This document shows positions 45,603 to 64,000 of a DNA stretch of 64,000 nt, one piece after another. Under the pieces are notes generated by a model. That model had not been told where the DNA came from and did no database searches. It saw only the letters and a program-made list of their open reading frames with translations. Made by a program: the position numbers and the translations under genes. The stretch comes from Saturnia japonica (taxonomy: Eukaryota; Arthropoda; Insecta; Lepidoptera; Saturniidae), in the NCBI GenBank assembly GCA_033032175.1, contig CM065324.1:1798001-1862000 (forward strand), written 5' to 3'. How positions within the stretch are numbered: position 1 is the stretch's first letter; the number at the start of each line of letters is the position of its first letter.

Positions 45603-47549
45603 CGTCGATGCGTCACTTGTGGCGAGAGAGGTCGCTACAAAAGACATACAAATTAAACGGTAACGGGCCGAGGAGTGATCCCTGCGGGATACCTGGTGGA
45701 ATTTTTTCAAAGCGTGAAATGTGTACTCCTACGCGCACTGCTTGATGTCTATTAAATACATAAGAAGCGAACCATCTCAATAAATCAGCATGTATACCGA
45801 CACTCGAAAGTTTTTGCACAAAAAATTTCGTGATTAATTCTGTCAAAACATTTAGAATAGTCAGTGTATATGGCATCAACCTGATAATCCTGGTCCATTC
45901 CAGACGCTATATAACCTGAGTACACAGCTAAATTAGTTTGAGATGATCTTTTCTTCATAAATCCATGTTGAGACGCGGGGATAGACATAGCCAACAAATT
46001 GTATATCTGGTCGTGAACTAACAATTCAAATAATTTATTGAACACTGAGAATAATGAAATTGGACGGTAATTTTCCCCATTTGATCTAGACCCAGATTTA
46101 TAGATTGGTGTTATGAAGGCCTCTTTCCACTTGGAAAATAACCCGATGTTAGTGATTTGTTATATAGTATAGTAAGAGGTACGACTTATGCTTCACAACA
46201 TTGTCTAACGAAAAAAGAAGGAATGTTGTCGGTTCCTGGACCTTTATTAGAGTCAATTGACTTTAAGTATTATAGGTCATTGTCATTTTTAATTGTATTG
46301 TATTGACCCAAACCCCAATCCGACAGTAGGTCAACAAATTCATTTTGATAGTCACTAAGATTACCGGAAAAATGAGTCAAAAGACTGGGATCATCGAAAA
46401 TCCAAGTGATATTGGACAGATTGAAGTCACCTAAAAGCAAAATGTTATCATCACGGATACCTGTGATACTACAACTTTGTAAATAAAAGTTGAGCGATGA
46501 CAAAAGACTATCTCTAGATGAACCTGTTCCTGGCAAGTACGTACAGATAACGTGAAGACTACATTCGCTCCGTAGAGCACAGGCTTCAATGTTTAAATGA
46601 AAGAACTCGCAAGTACCAGGGTCGTAACTGCATAATGGATAGACACGATGTGCGTTTAATTCACGCCGCACTAACAGCATAACTCCCCCGCCAACCTGCC
46701 TTGAATTGCCTGATTTTGATTTAAGAGAATTAACGGTACGATCGTATCTTGCATCTGATACCTCAGCATCATTGCCGCCTTCTAACAGTCATGTTTCGCA
46801 AATGGCAATGATATCGTAATCGTGATTTAAAATACCTAGTCGAAATTCTAAGGTTTTACCTCTAATACTACGGTCGTTTTGAAAAAATACGGTAAGATTA
46901 TTTTGTTTAATTTTTTCCGACTAATAAACTGGTATGTTATTGTGTTAATAATTATAAGTTCGGCCCCAAATATTATACTAAAAAAAAATTTTAGTACAGG
47001 AAATATAAGTATGTGACATGTATAGTGTTATGTATGTATGTGTTGTGTATGTATAGTATCCTTATAAGATGTTGGCTCCCTTGTTAGAATCTCGGAATGA
47101 ATGCTTTCAGCTTATATTTGGCAGCCAGGCAACCTGGCCACCGCTTTCTCTAGTCTGTCCATTTGTACGCTGCTATCGAGCATCCCGCGTTTTGTTTGTC
47201 GAGCGCCACGTAATTGCGTAATTGGGAATTGTTGGTTTTATTCGGTTTTCGTTTTCTTTGTATTGTATAACTCGTGAGTTGTTGCGTACTGTGGCCAGCT
47301 GTGGAGCCTGTGCGATTTGAGGCTGTAACACACACTTACATACAGTTCACTTCGCCCACATACTTCACAATTTACACAGTCCAGGTCGACGAGGTTGCGG
47401 CTAGGAATACAGCCCGCGCCTGGCGAAGGTAAGTCTTCCTTTGTAGTTATACAGCTGCGTATCGCAGCTCTAGCTTCGAGAATAATCGCGACATGTGAGT
47501 AGATAATTTGTAGGGCCCAGCACCAAAGCGTTTGTCGGCGTGGGTATTC

Positions 47550-47705
47550 GTCGTGGTGTAATTGAAGCGAAGAGGAAGACCAAGAAGGACATACATTCAG
47601 CAAGTAAAGGAAAAAATGGCGTCCTGACGCATCACGATGTCAAGAGGAAGGCACAGTGTAGAGAGAGCTGAAGATTGCATAATCGTCAAGCGCGCCACTG
47701 CTCTT
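47550..47705 (+). mobile_element. LINE RT C-terminal fragment
   Basis: One plus-strand frame reads KRRGRPRRTYIQQVKEKMAS, then a stop, then RRKAQ-like residues in another frame. This resembles the basic tail after reverse transcriptase in RTE/R1-like LINEs. Confidence 0.45.
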
Positions 47706-48344
47706 GAATTTTATCAATATTAGAAATACATTCACAAATAAAACCGAGTAAAAATTAAGAAAAAATACTTTATTCAGAAGTGTTGAAACATTCATTCCCT
47801 TAAATATTACATACAACATAATATTAATGTTAGAAACGAACAACATCTAGATAACTTTATTAAATCACAGACGATTTTTAATAACGAATATTAAACACAA
47901 AATATATTAGAACACTGGATCTTAAAGAAAATCAAACAAACAAACATACATCTAGTAAATAAACCTAGCAAAATCGTTCAAAGTGCATTGTTTTTGAATA
48001 TTAATTACATTCTGAACATTTGACACAGTATATGACAATGTCTCTCAAAACATATTGTGCAAAACCTTTTAATAAAACTTTGGCAACATATTTACTTGAG
48101 TTCTTATTTGACACCGTTAATAATTAAGCACTTCAAGTTTAATAAATTTTCTTTAAAGTTATTATTTATTGTATTATCTAAAGTTGTACAAAATATCCTT
48201 TTGAAGCAAGCTTTGTAAACAACTGTACTTGACAATGACACAATGAAATAGTTTATGAAATACTATTAGAAAGAGACTCTTGACACTTTCGCTTAATGCA
48301 GGAAAGAGATAACCCTATGTCGGCGAGGCATTGCTATTTTATAC

Positions 48345-48805
48345 TGTGTTCTTTAATCCCACGGAGTAAACTGACAATACCGAACTTGAAAACAATGCTA
48401 CCATATTTATTTTTGTAGTGTTGTACTAATTACATTTTACGTAATTATTAGAATCGTAAGTATTTAAATACCGTATTGAGGGTTTTGTTTGTCAATTGAA
48501 ATATTGTGTGTTAATCAACATACCCAATAATTTACGATATTACCATTACATAATTCCAAAAACTACAATACGTATATATGGCGAAAAAATTTAAAAAAAA
48601 ACTAAAGATAGAACGTTTCGGTTGGCTCACGAGAGACGCAATTTTGTCTTCTGTAATCGACATTCAGATTTAGACGGTTCAATGTTTTCTCAGAATAACT
48701 TTCAACCTCGTACGGTTTTACGATTAGTTCCGATTGGTGACATTACTATTTTAAAACACAATCAACTAGCGACACAGGAAATGTCATTTTATTCCGAGGG
48801 AATAT
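48345..48805 (+). repeat. Unclassified ~470-bp repeat, copy a
   Basis: It aligns end to end, in the same orientation, with 54205-54700. Shared words are TTTTTGTAGTGTTGT, ATTGAGGGTTTT, TTGAAATATTRTGTGTTA, ATTACCATTACATAATTC and CAATTGGTG/CGATTGGTGACAT. It lies downstream of the LRRC47-like gene. No ORF or TIR recognised. Confidence 0.5.
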
Positions 48806-49879
48806 GTAAGTTAAACCGGTGAGTAGGTTTATGAGTGAATCGGTAACATAGTGACGCGAATTTTGTTACCTAGTTTATTAATTAGTATTTTTGGAAAAAT
48901 AAAAAATCATATTACGTACCTACTATATTCATTTTAATTAATGTCGTCATTGTAGCGCCACGTTGTATATTGTATAAATAATACAAAATACTCAAACATT
49001 TTTTAAATGTTCTAAGAATGGACAACAGATAATTGCAAAACTTCAGTAAAGCACGCAAAATAATTTCAAACCAATCTTAACACGTATATATTTACATTTA
49101 TTATTAAATTTCGAATTCTTTATTCAGCTGATAAATAAGAAAATTTTAACCAAAAGATGTCAATTCTTACAGCTACATAGTTAATACACTGCATAGTATA
49201 GACTATATTTCTTTTTATTTATTTTCCACTCAGATTTATATACAGTTATATTTATATAATTTTAATAGCAAATAAGAACCTTATGTATTAAGCTGTTTTT
49301 GAAAGTGATTGACTAAACAAAACAAGAAATTAATACACCTTGCAACAATCCGCAAATTGACAATGTGTTTGAAAATTATAGTTATCGAATTAATATTATG
49401 GGTATTTTGATATACCTAAAGCCTGACACAATATACAAATATAGAAAGAAAAAAATTTATTACTATTTTTGTCTGTCAATCAGGTGATTGGAAAAGTAAA
49501 TCAGAAAACGTGACGTCATAATTCAATCAATATACACAGTTGAGTGTTTTTAGGTTATTTTAAGTGACTGTAATATTATTACTAAATCTGAAAATAGTGC
49601 TATAAAAAAATATAAGTAGGTGCTGAATAAATCTCATAACTGAAATTTTAGTAACATCAACTTAGCACCTTTAAACTTAGTTTTATTTGTTGTTTTATGA
49701 CGTCACACGTGGATACTTGACACTAAAGCCACGTTTGTGGCATTTAAGAAAAAAAAAACATTTTTTTTTATATTACTATTAAAGGTATAACAATAAATTG
49801 AAATTAATTAATCAGCGAATTAATGCACTAGTAATAGTAACATTATCAACAAACAAAGTGTTTAAAACGATTTTTCAAA

Positions 49880-49951
49880 ATGTTCTCCACTCCCGGACTG
49901 AATAGCCACTCGTCTTTCAAGTCACCGGCAAATACATATCCAAACTATAAG
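49880..49951 (+). CDS. Candidate first exon of an unknown plus-strand gene
   Basis: ATG begins a 24-codon stretch, MFSTPGLNSHSSFKSPANTY then PNYK, ending at AAG|GTAACA, a usable splice donor. The composition (Ser/Pro/Asn-rich) is unlike the AT-rich surroundings. It lies 113 nt beyond the stop codon of the LRRC47-like gene, on the opposite strand. No second exon was found to the right. It could be chance. Confidence 0.2.
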
Positions 49952-50063
49952 GTAACAAATAATTCGTTTAAAAAAGAAGAAAAAATAATGTTGGCAAAAA
50001 AAAAAACAAAAAAATAAATAATTAAAAAGGCCAAACTAAGCGTGACGTGAAGCATAGATTGCT

Positions 50064-58033
<7,970 letters not shown>

Positions 58034-58215
58034 TTTAAAAATAATTTAAATAAACAAACTTGCAACAAAAAAGTCTATCAGACACAATTAGAATTTTATT
58101 GGTAAAAAACACGCGTCGTATAAAAACGCTCGCAAACAGAAAATTGAAAATGTCTGTCAGTTTGTCAAATGTCAGCAGTGTCAGCACACCCACTACCAGA
58201 AGGTCAGCTGTCAGC

Positions 58216-58552
58216 TAGGGATGCTCGATATTCATCGATGTATTCAAACGTTGATTTTTTTACATCGATATTAGAATTTATAAAACGTTGACACATCGAT
58301 CCTATGAACAGAAACATGAAAGTAGATATTCCCCATTTGTCATATGTAAATAGTTGATGCCCTGTACGCAAAGGCATAAGTTTTCCTTAAAAATTAAAGA
58401 CCTAACTTATTTTGCCTACGCTAGAATTAGCACCCAAAAACGAGGTAGTTCAGTTGGCTAGCATAACATCAAAACTTGAAAGTTTTCGTAAATTGTTATT
58501 TTTATTTCAATTTACCAATCATCAATTTTATTGTAATATCTCTCATCCCTAA
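58216..58552. mobile_element. Putative MITE in the LRRC47 upstream region
   Basis: The left end is AGGGATGCTCGATATTCATC and the right end TATCTCTCATCCCT, short inverted repeats with ATCGAT words inside. A related end (TAATATCGCTCATCCCT with GATATCGATG) lies at 23660-23695. It starts about 180 nt before the LRRC47-like start codon. Confidence 0.35.
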
Positions 58553-58979
58553 AGTAAGTTTAAAGTATGACCAGATTTAATATTAATTTTAATTTTACTT
58601 AACTTCCTGAAACAAATATTCATTCGTAACAAATATTTATTTGATTCTATTTTGTTAACTATGGAACCATGTGTGTATGGTGGACGACTTTTTATTAGGT
58701 TTAGCGTTCGGTCACAATCTCATCTGATCTTAAGTGACAATGTGGCCAAACATAGTAATACGTTTGCAATGATAACTCGGACCAAGGTTATGTTGAGGAG
58801 GAGGATTACGGGGCGATTTTTAAATAAACCACTTTTCTTTTATAACATATTTCTTTTTTTATGTTTGTACCTTAGCAACTCTATATACATTTTCTTTTTA
58901 ATTCATAGACATAGATTTTATAATAAAGGAGATGCGCATTGTTATTCAACAGGTTAGAATAATGTATAATAAAATAAAA

Positions 58980-59222
58980 CTCTGGGGTTTTTTGGCGGGA
59001 TCTTGAAGTGACATGTTGTGGTTGTTATTTTTAATTAATTTACTTAGGTTTTTGACCCTATATTATGTAATATTTGTGGCGTTTTGCGTGATATAGTTTG
59101 GTTTTTGTGCATAAGTGAAGTGGATTATAAATATAAGCTGAAAGCATTCATTCCGAGATCACACAAAAATTCCCTAGAAAGTTCTAACAAGGGAGCCACC
59201 ATCTTGTTAGGATACTGAATCG
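58980..59222 (+). repeat. Dispersed repeat family 4, copy b
   Basis: It begins GGGGTTTTTTGGCGGGATCT and ends TCCCTAGAAAGTTCTAACAA then GGGAGCCACCATCTTGTTAG. The words AAATATAAGCTGAAAGCATT and CATTCCGAGAT recur complemented at 47080-47130. Confidence 0.55.
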
Positions 59223-59298
59223 TCATAACACTTGACAATATAATTCACTCGATAATGGCAGTAATGGTCTTCATTAAAGAGGACCGGTTGCCAAGTTA

Positions 59299-59321
59299 GG
59301 AAGAAGAAGAAGAAGAAGAAC
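59299..59321. repeat. (GAA)n microsatellite
   Basis: A run AGGAAGAAGAAGAAGAAGAA of about 7 GAA units. Confidence 0.7.
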
Positions 59322-59384
59322 TCTATTACCTGAAAAGACGGTCCCTTACGTTATTACATAGATTAAAAAAACAGGAAACACTTA

Positions 59385-59590
59385 CGCTTAGCCTAGTGGG
59401 AGGACTGGCTCTCAAGTGCAGCTGCCAGATCACACAAACCGGCACCTGGTGACTGATTTTCAACCTAATGTACCAGGTAGCGAGCCAGGTGGTCATTAGA
59501 AAATGGCCCATCAGCATGTTATGGTTTCATCATGGTTTTCCTTCACCGAAAGCTTAAACTCATTACAGGCGTTCGCAGGGCAGTATCCAT
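59385..59590 (-). repeat. SINE family 2, copy e (minus)
   Basis: The plus text GGACTGGCTCTCAAGTGCAG, then TTATGGTTTCATCATGGTTT and TCCTTCACCGAAAGCTTAAA, is the complement of the family 2 body. Confidence 0.6.
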
Positions 59591-60789
59591 CAGAACCATA
59601 ATTATTATTGCTTTATCCGGTTTAAAAGCTTAAACAGATGGGATATCGATTTTGATATTGCCGTATCAAAGTCTTAAAGTACTTTAGTAGTGAGTCAAGG
59701 AGTGACTATTGCACCAATTACCGTCGCCTGGTAGGAAAGTAAAAAGTTGATTAAAAAAAAATATGAGCCATTATCCAAGCACGAAGCCATAATATCTCGA
59801 AAATCCCATAATGTACTTACTGTAGTTCCAGTTAAATATTTTAAAATGTACTTAAAATAATGTTCATAGATGTTGCCAGTTTATGATAGCAAGTAACAAA
59901 TATTACCAAATGATTGCTAAAATTACTTGGGTTCTACTCAGAAGTCTAACAGTTTTAAGAAATTTGGTTCAAACCAGGCTAGGGACCAAGATAAAAGTCA
60001 AACAGTATTAAAATTGTAGGATTCTGCTAAATTTTGTCACACTGCAGTTGTGTTGACTACAAGTTTTTCCCTTTGGTACATATGCCACTTGCCAGTGTTA
60101 ATATCTTTGATATGTATGCGACGTAAGGACAAGTGAAAGAGCCCGTAGCTAGTAGCACACTGAGTTTATTTGTCAAGCGACATTACTTTAATCGGAGTGG
60201 ATGCAACCACCTTCATATTCTATATCTAATATACAACAATCTTATTTAGGTTCATGACTTTAATAATTTCAAAATCAGCTTATTATTAACAATTTCTTTA
60301 GCCAATATGCAAGATTCTGGATACTTTTCTACTTTCTTCTGCAACGAAAAGTCATTGTTGGGAGTATATTTTTATTTAACTTTGCTCCCTTGAGTTTTTG
60401 GCGGGATATTGTTTTGCCATGTATAAATTTTACCGTATGTATACATAACGTAACAAGAAGTTTGAATTATAAAATAGCGGTTTAAAAAAAAATTATGTGT
60501 GCAATTCACACGTGGTAGAAGTGAAACCTTCACACATGTATTTATTTATCATTCGCTTTTTCGTTTCATCGAATTTCAAATCACAACGATGCTAAAGAAG
60601 CTTTCACTTCAAAAACACAAAGCCTAAAAATAATTATTTTCTTTAGTAACTAATTTTAATAATCCTAAATTTACGGGACTCATTCCATCGACCACTCGTC
60701 ATGAGCATACAACAGTGCGAACAAGTGCAACAGTGCGAAGAAGTGTGGCCGTCACACCGCTGCACTGGGCCAATTCGGCCAAGAGGGCC
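59591..60789. other. Intergenic between LRRC47 and the C2H2 TIR element
   Basis: A short family 4 piece is at 60393-60440 (GAGTTTTTGGCGGGATATTG). Nothing else recognised. Confidence 0.4.
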
Positions 60790-61625
60790 ATCCATAATTA
60801 CGTCACATGAATTTCATGATTTTTTTACCCCTCCCCCGTCCTTGTCACAGCTGGTCACATTTGTGAGACGACCCCCCCCCCCCACCTAGTGTGATGTCAC
60901 ATATTTTACAATTTTATAATTAGAAATTTATGAAATTAAAACAGCAGTGTTCTGAAATTATTTTAATTTCCATTTAAATTATTTTTCAATAAAATCGACT
61001 TCAAAACAAACAAAGATATAAAAATTAACAAAACATAAAAAATCACTTAAATAAAAAATTAAAACTTAATCCTCTTCAGTCCATAGACTTCGAACCCATT
61101 CCTTTAATTATTTATAACTTTCATAGTAGTCACATCGTTCTCATTTGGACAGTTAACATCAGAAAAATTCATTGTGTCAACATCTTCTTCATCTAACCAT
61201 AAAGCTTCATTGTCATCATTCAATCAAAGAATTTCCCTGGCACGTCTAGCAGCAATTCTTTGAGGCCGAATTTTCGCGATGGGCAGTACTTCTTCTTGCG
61301 TTTTATGTGATTTCTTGTGTAGGTTAGTGGCCTTGTATGATGCTAAATATAGACCACAGATGCCACCGATCGCTTAAATTTTCTTTCACAGTCATCTTTT
61401 TCTATGGAGGTTTAAGGGCTTGAATGGAAGGGAACACATTCTTTCGAGTTTGAGAGGTTTTCGACTTAAAGAAGTTCTAATGTACTTAGATATAAAATAT
61501 TATATTTTGAAAAAATATGATGTCACAAAATTTGGGACCCGTCCCCACCCCTTGTCATACAATGTCACACATCGTCGACCCCCCTCCCGCACCCTAAACG
61601 TGTGACGTAATTTATGGATGGCCCC
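60790..61625. mobile_element. TIR element with a C2H2 zinc-finger ORF relic
   Basis: The left end GGCCATCCATAATTACGTCA matches the complement of the right end GGCCATCCATAAATTACGTC, and similarity continues inward through C-rich blocks and TGATGTCACA. The interior minus strand (61370-61070) reads GGICGLYLASYKATNLHKKS then H, a C2H2 finger spacing (C-x2-C-x12-H-x3-H) with the first Cys changed to Gly. Next come KTQEEVLPIAKIRPQRIAAR and a stop, then an acidic tail (EALWLDEEDVDTMNFSDVNC). It is a degraded transposon or captured finger gene. Confidence 0.55.
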
Positions 61626-61751
61626 TAATCGTGAAAATCATGACTTTCATTAACCATGTATTATGTTATCTCATTCTCTCGCAGACTCAAGTCCTATAGA
61701 TGTATGTGTTTGTCTTTTTCTAGTGTTACTTTTTCGTTTCATTAGGCTATT

Positions 61752-61999
61752 TATGAGTGGATCATTATTTGAATGATGTGATGTCTGGAATTAACTCCCT
61801 CTCTGTGCATCCACTAAATTATGATTATTGTTTTATATTAACACTTTTGTATATTAAAAAAAAAAAGATAAACCCTATCGTGTTTCTTAACGGTTCTTCT
61901 CAATGTCTGGGATATTTTCCGAACCGGCCGCGGCAATAGTGTTTGACGTTCATAAATGCCTTCTTAGGGCCTAAATTTAATAAATATTTTATTGATTTT
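61752..61999 (+). mobile_element. LINE-A 3' tail, truncated copy
   Basis: The segment closely matches the 3' UTR of LINE-A at 4336-4590: GTGGATCATTATTTGAATG, TTAACTCCCTCTCTGTGCAT, an A run, TCTGGGATATTTTCCGAACC and GGGCCTAAATTTAATAAA. This is a typical dead-on-arrival 5'-truncated insertion. Confidence 0.75.
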
Positions 62000-62228
62000 G
62001 ATTTGAACTGTTTTAAAGTAGTTTTTAATTCAAAAAAATAATTTATTTTATTACGTAGACACTGTGGATTTTTAGTAGATAGATAACAAAAAATGTTATC
62101 AAAAGTTCGAGATAAATTTCATCGATCATAATTAATTAATTATAATTTTGTATATCGTAACTGATATCATTAATCAGTTTAAATGCATTTATCAGTTTAA
62201 GTTTTACATCCAATCCCAAATTAGCAAA

Positions 62229-64000
62229 ATGGCGAAGTGGTGCGCGGTCGTGTTGCTAACGGTCCTAGCAGGGGCTTTGGTAAATACCTTTTTTTTGTTG
62301 TAAATGCTCAGTGAAATAACTGTATCAAAAATGGCAGGCTAACAGTCGTTGCTGTCCTGTTTGAATATAACCATCTTCTAATTGACCAACGAATCTTTGG
62401 TATTGAAATCCATTATTACTGACATTATCGAGTGGTTAATTATTTTATTTTACAGTGTCTTATGATGATTTTGATGTTCTAAGAAAATGGTGGCTTTATT
62501 GGCGTAGTCAAAGGAGGGGAGGGAGGGAAGGTGTAGCAAGGTTGGCACTGCCCCCCTTACAAGACTCATTGCCCACCCTACAAAAATCAACAGTATTGAA
62601 GGAATATACCGATTTTATTCATTTCATTTTGAAAAAAATTTATTTAGCGTATAGCGGCTGATCAGATGCTGGTTGCCTCGCCTAGAAAAATCCGCTAGCT
62701 ATACTAATGGGTGGCTTCCTTGTTAGAACTTTCCAGGGAGTTTTCGTGGCATCTCAGAATTCAGGGTCCATGTTATTTTATCCAATCCACTTCTCTTGTG
62801 TACCAAATATATTATGCAAAATTCCACATAAATTACACAATGTAAGAGCGAAATAAAGCAAACTTATCAACATAAAATAAAAACTACTACATGCGGTGCC
62901 GGACTAAGAAAGTTTACCTACATGAAAATCTCTATCGTGAAGTCTCTATATTTTATATACTTACCTACATAAAACGGATAAAATATATTGTTTGATTACA
63001 AAAAGCGATCGCGCTGAAACTATTCAATATATCCAGAGGTTGTTAAGTGATGCCAATGCTTCGACTAGACGAGTCTGTTGGCTGTCTATTCACTGTGGCA
63101 CTACTTTCTTCTTCAAAAGCCAAGATATTATCATATAACAGTTTATTTTTCTTATATCTGTTTCAGGTCGCTGGAGAAGAACTTGCTGGACGAGGTAAAT
63201 TTATTCTCATGTAAAAATCTTGAAATCTTTTGGGATGAGATCGAAAAAAAATTTTTTTGCAGGTGCTAGGATCGTTTCAGGATGGCCAGCTCAGGAAGGC
63301 CAGTTCCCCTACATGATGTACTTGCGAGGCGTAAACGTCCACGGCCACATATCCTCGTGTGGCGGGTCGATTATCCACCAAAACTGGGGCATGACTTCAG
63401 CTAGATGCACTGCTGGGTAAATAATCATTATTATTTTTATATAACCATTAAAAGTAATAAAAAGATTGAAATAGTTTTTAAACCTTGACTGCAAGGTTCA
63501 ATGCAAGGTTGACTCTAGGTATTGAATCGAACTAAATTAAAGTGCAACAGCATTTATTCGAACAAAATCCGTCGTTTTTCCTTGCTCCAACTCAACGTAT
63601 TTCGATATGAGCCATTGTAGTTATTATATTATTACATACATACCATCACGCCTGTATTCCCCGGAGGGTTAGGCAGAGGTGTACATTAATGTACACCTAC
63701 AGTTCGTCGAATATGTTTTTAGGTCCCATGTAATAGGGGGCGAGCCTATTGCCATTAATCGGACACAAAGCCAAACTCCGAACTGCTACTGAGAATTTCA
63801 TAGGACACTTTGCTTTGCTCGACCTGGATCTCTAACCCAGGACCTCGAGCAAAGCAGTCGCGCTTGGGACCACTAGGCTAATGAGGCACTTATATTATTA
63901 TATATTGTATTATTATAATATATTATAATGTTATTTTAGTTGTAATAAACAGGCAGGCCAGCATGACAGTGACGATCGGCGATGGAGTACTGATCCCTCA
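62229..64000 (+). CDS. Secreted serine protease homolog, 5' part (catalytic His replaced by Arg)
   Basis: Four exons are visible: 62229-62279, 63167-63194, 63263-63416 and 63953 to beyond the window end, with compatible phases (0,1,2). Exon 1 encodes a signal peptide MAKWCAVVLLTVLAGAL. Exon 2 gives VAGEELAGR, a short activation peptide. Exon 3 has the zymogen cleavage site GAR|IVSGWPAQEGQFPYM, then the chymotrypsin-fold core ISSCGGSIIHQNWGMTSARC. The usual TAAHC box reads TSARC here, so the catalytic His is Arg while the disulfide Cys remains. Exon 4 continues QASMTVTIGDGVLIP. The Asp and Ser of the triad lie outside the window. Family context suggests a lepidopteran chymotrypsin/collagenase-like or azurocidin-like protein. 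Loss of His points to a catalytically inactive serine protease homolog; such proteins act as cofactors in immune cascades or as midgut variants, but the role here is unknown. Confidence 0.85.
62690..62850 (-). repeat. Dispersed repeat family 4, minus copy
   Basis: The minus strand reads AAGTGGATTGGATAAAATAA and AACTCCCTGGAAAGTTCTAA then CAAGGAAGCCACCC, the 3' part of family 4. It lies in intron 1 of the serine protease homolog. Confidence 0.5.
63641..63888 (-). repeat. tRNA-derived SINE family 1, copy d
   Basis: This is a full-length copy in the serine protease homolog intron: head GCCTCATTAGCCTAGTGGTC, B-box region GGTCCTGGGTTAGAGATCCA, body TTAATGGCAATAGGCTCGCC and tail GGGGAATACAGGCGTGATGG. 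Confidence 0.75.

Larger units (their letters stand above)
42874..45639. mobile_element. ~260-bp element inserted in LINE-C (itself interrupted)
   Basis: The pieces 42874-43098 and 45608-45639 together form about 260 bp that interrupts LINE-C and is flanked by the duplication AAAGA (42869-42873 and 45640-45644). It holds a GC-rich stretch (GGGAGGATCCTCCGGCCAGA) and the ends TTTAGCG...CGCTACAA. No coding sequence is visible. It could be a SINE or a short MITE; its class is unknown. Confidence 0.5.
42255..46930 (-). mobile_element. LINE-C: CR1/Jockey-like LINE split by nested insertions
   Basis: LINE-C reads on the minus strand in two blocks. Block 46930-45645 carries the endonuclease start (DYDIIAICET then stop; GGGVMLLVRRELNAHR; LLLGDFNLSNITW) and the RT (NYRPISL, FNKLFELLVHDQIYNLL, YTDYSKCFDRINHE, PPGIPQGSLLGPL). 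Block 42868-42255 resumes with CFKHAEYLMYADDTKIFKV and runs to the C-terminus. Joining them at the AAAGA duplication rebuilds a continuous reading (FNLYVF then DISSCFK), so 42874-45639 is an insertion. Several stops and frameshifts show it is dead. The 3' end abuts copia sequence near 42250. Confidence 0.8.
47131..50063. other. Intergenic between the TE island and LRRC47
   Basis: Apart from the LINE fragment at 47550, the 470-bp repeat at 48345 and the candidate exon at 49880, this is AT-rich sequence with no gene recognised. 47150-47550 is GC-richer (CTGCGTATCGCAGCTCTAGC) and probably repeat-derived. Confidence 0.4.

Noticed and set aside
47238..47603. 121-aa open frame on the minus strand as a gene
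   Set aside because: No recognisable domain; the opposite strand carries a LINE RT tail, and the frame is probably a by-product of GC-richer repeat sequence.

Overview
The window looks like an insect nuclear genome, most likely a moth or butterfly (Lepidoptera). It is AT-rich, its genes are split by introns with GT/AG borders, and much of it is LINEs, tRNA-derived SINEs, mariners, hAT-like and TTAA-flanked MITEs, a copia relic and palindromic repeats of lepidopteran type. The species cannot be named from sequence alone, and no database search was possible.

Host genes, left to right. (1) 1108-9828 (+): the 3' part (7 exons) of a SelO protein adenylyltransferase; its 5' part lies left of the window. 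(2) 14619-36265 (+): a second, complete 12-exon SelO in head-to-tail tandem. The seven shared exons have the same intron phases, and five have identical lengths. Both copies end in Ser-Cys-Ser-Ser, with Cys where vertebrate SelO has selenocysteine. Copy 2 has a 1-nt deletion in exon 6 that breaks the frame. (3) 38157-40456 (-): Rad54/okra, intronless here, also broken by a 1-nt deletion. (4) 50064-58033 (-): LRRC47-like gene with leucine-rich repeats followed by a B3/B4-like region, 6 exons, frame intact. (5) 62229-64000 (+): the start of a secreted chymotrypsin-fold protein whose catalytic His is replaced by Arg, so probably a serine protease homolog; it runs off the right edge.

Transposon landscape. 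1.4-4.6 kb holds a decayed LINE (LINE-A), with further 3' tails at 54.8 and 61.8 kb. 10-13 kb, between the SelO copies, holds an RTE-like tail, a decayed mariner and an inverted-repeat element. The introns of SelO copy 2 hold a nearly intact LINE (LINE-B, 18.7-23.0 kb), a 96-bp tandem array, a mariner with readable TIRs, several SINEs and MITEs, and a gag relic. 40.7-47.1 kb is a nested island: a LINE tail next to a copia relic, then a LINE (LINE-C) split by a ~260-bp element, itself split by a 2.5-kb DNA transposon with TIRs of about 300 bp and half of an unplaced transposase-like protein. 60.8-61.6 kb is another TIR element carrying a damaged C2H2 zinc-finger ORF.

The host genes do not form a pathway: SelO is a mitochondrial AMPylator, Rad54 serves homologous recombination, LRRC47 is linked to translation and the serine protease homolog is secreted. 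The most notable points are the SelO tandem, the paired 1-nt frameshifts in otherwise well-conserved genes (real lesions or assembly errors), the nested 2.5-kb transposon and the His-to-Arg protease homolog.
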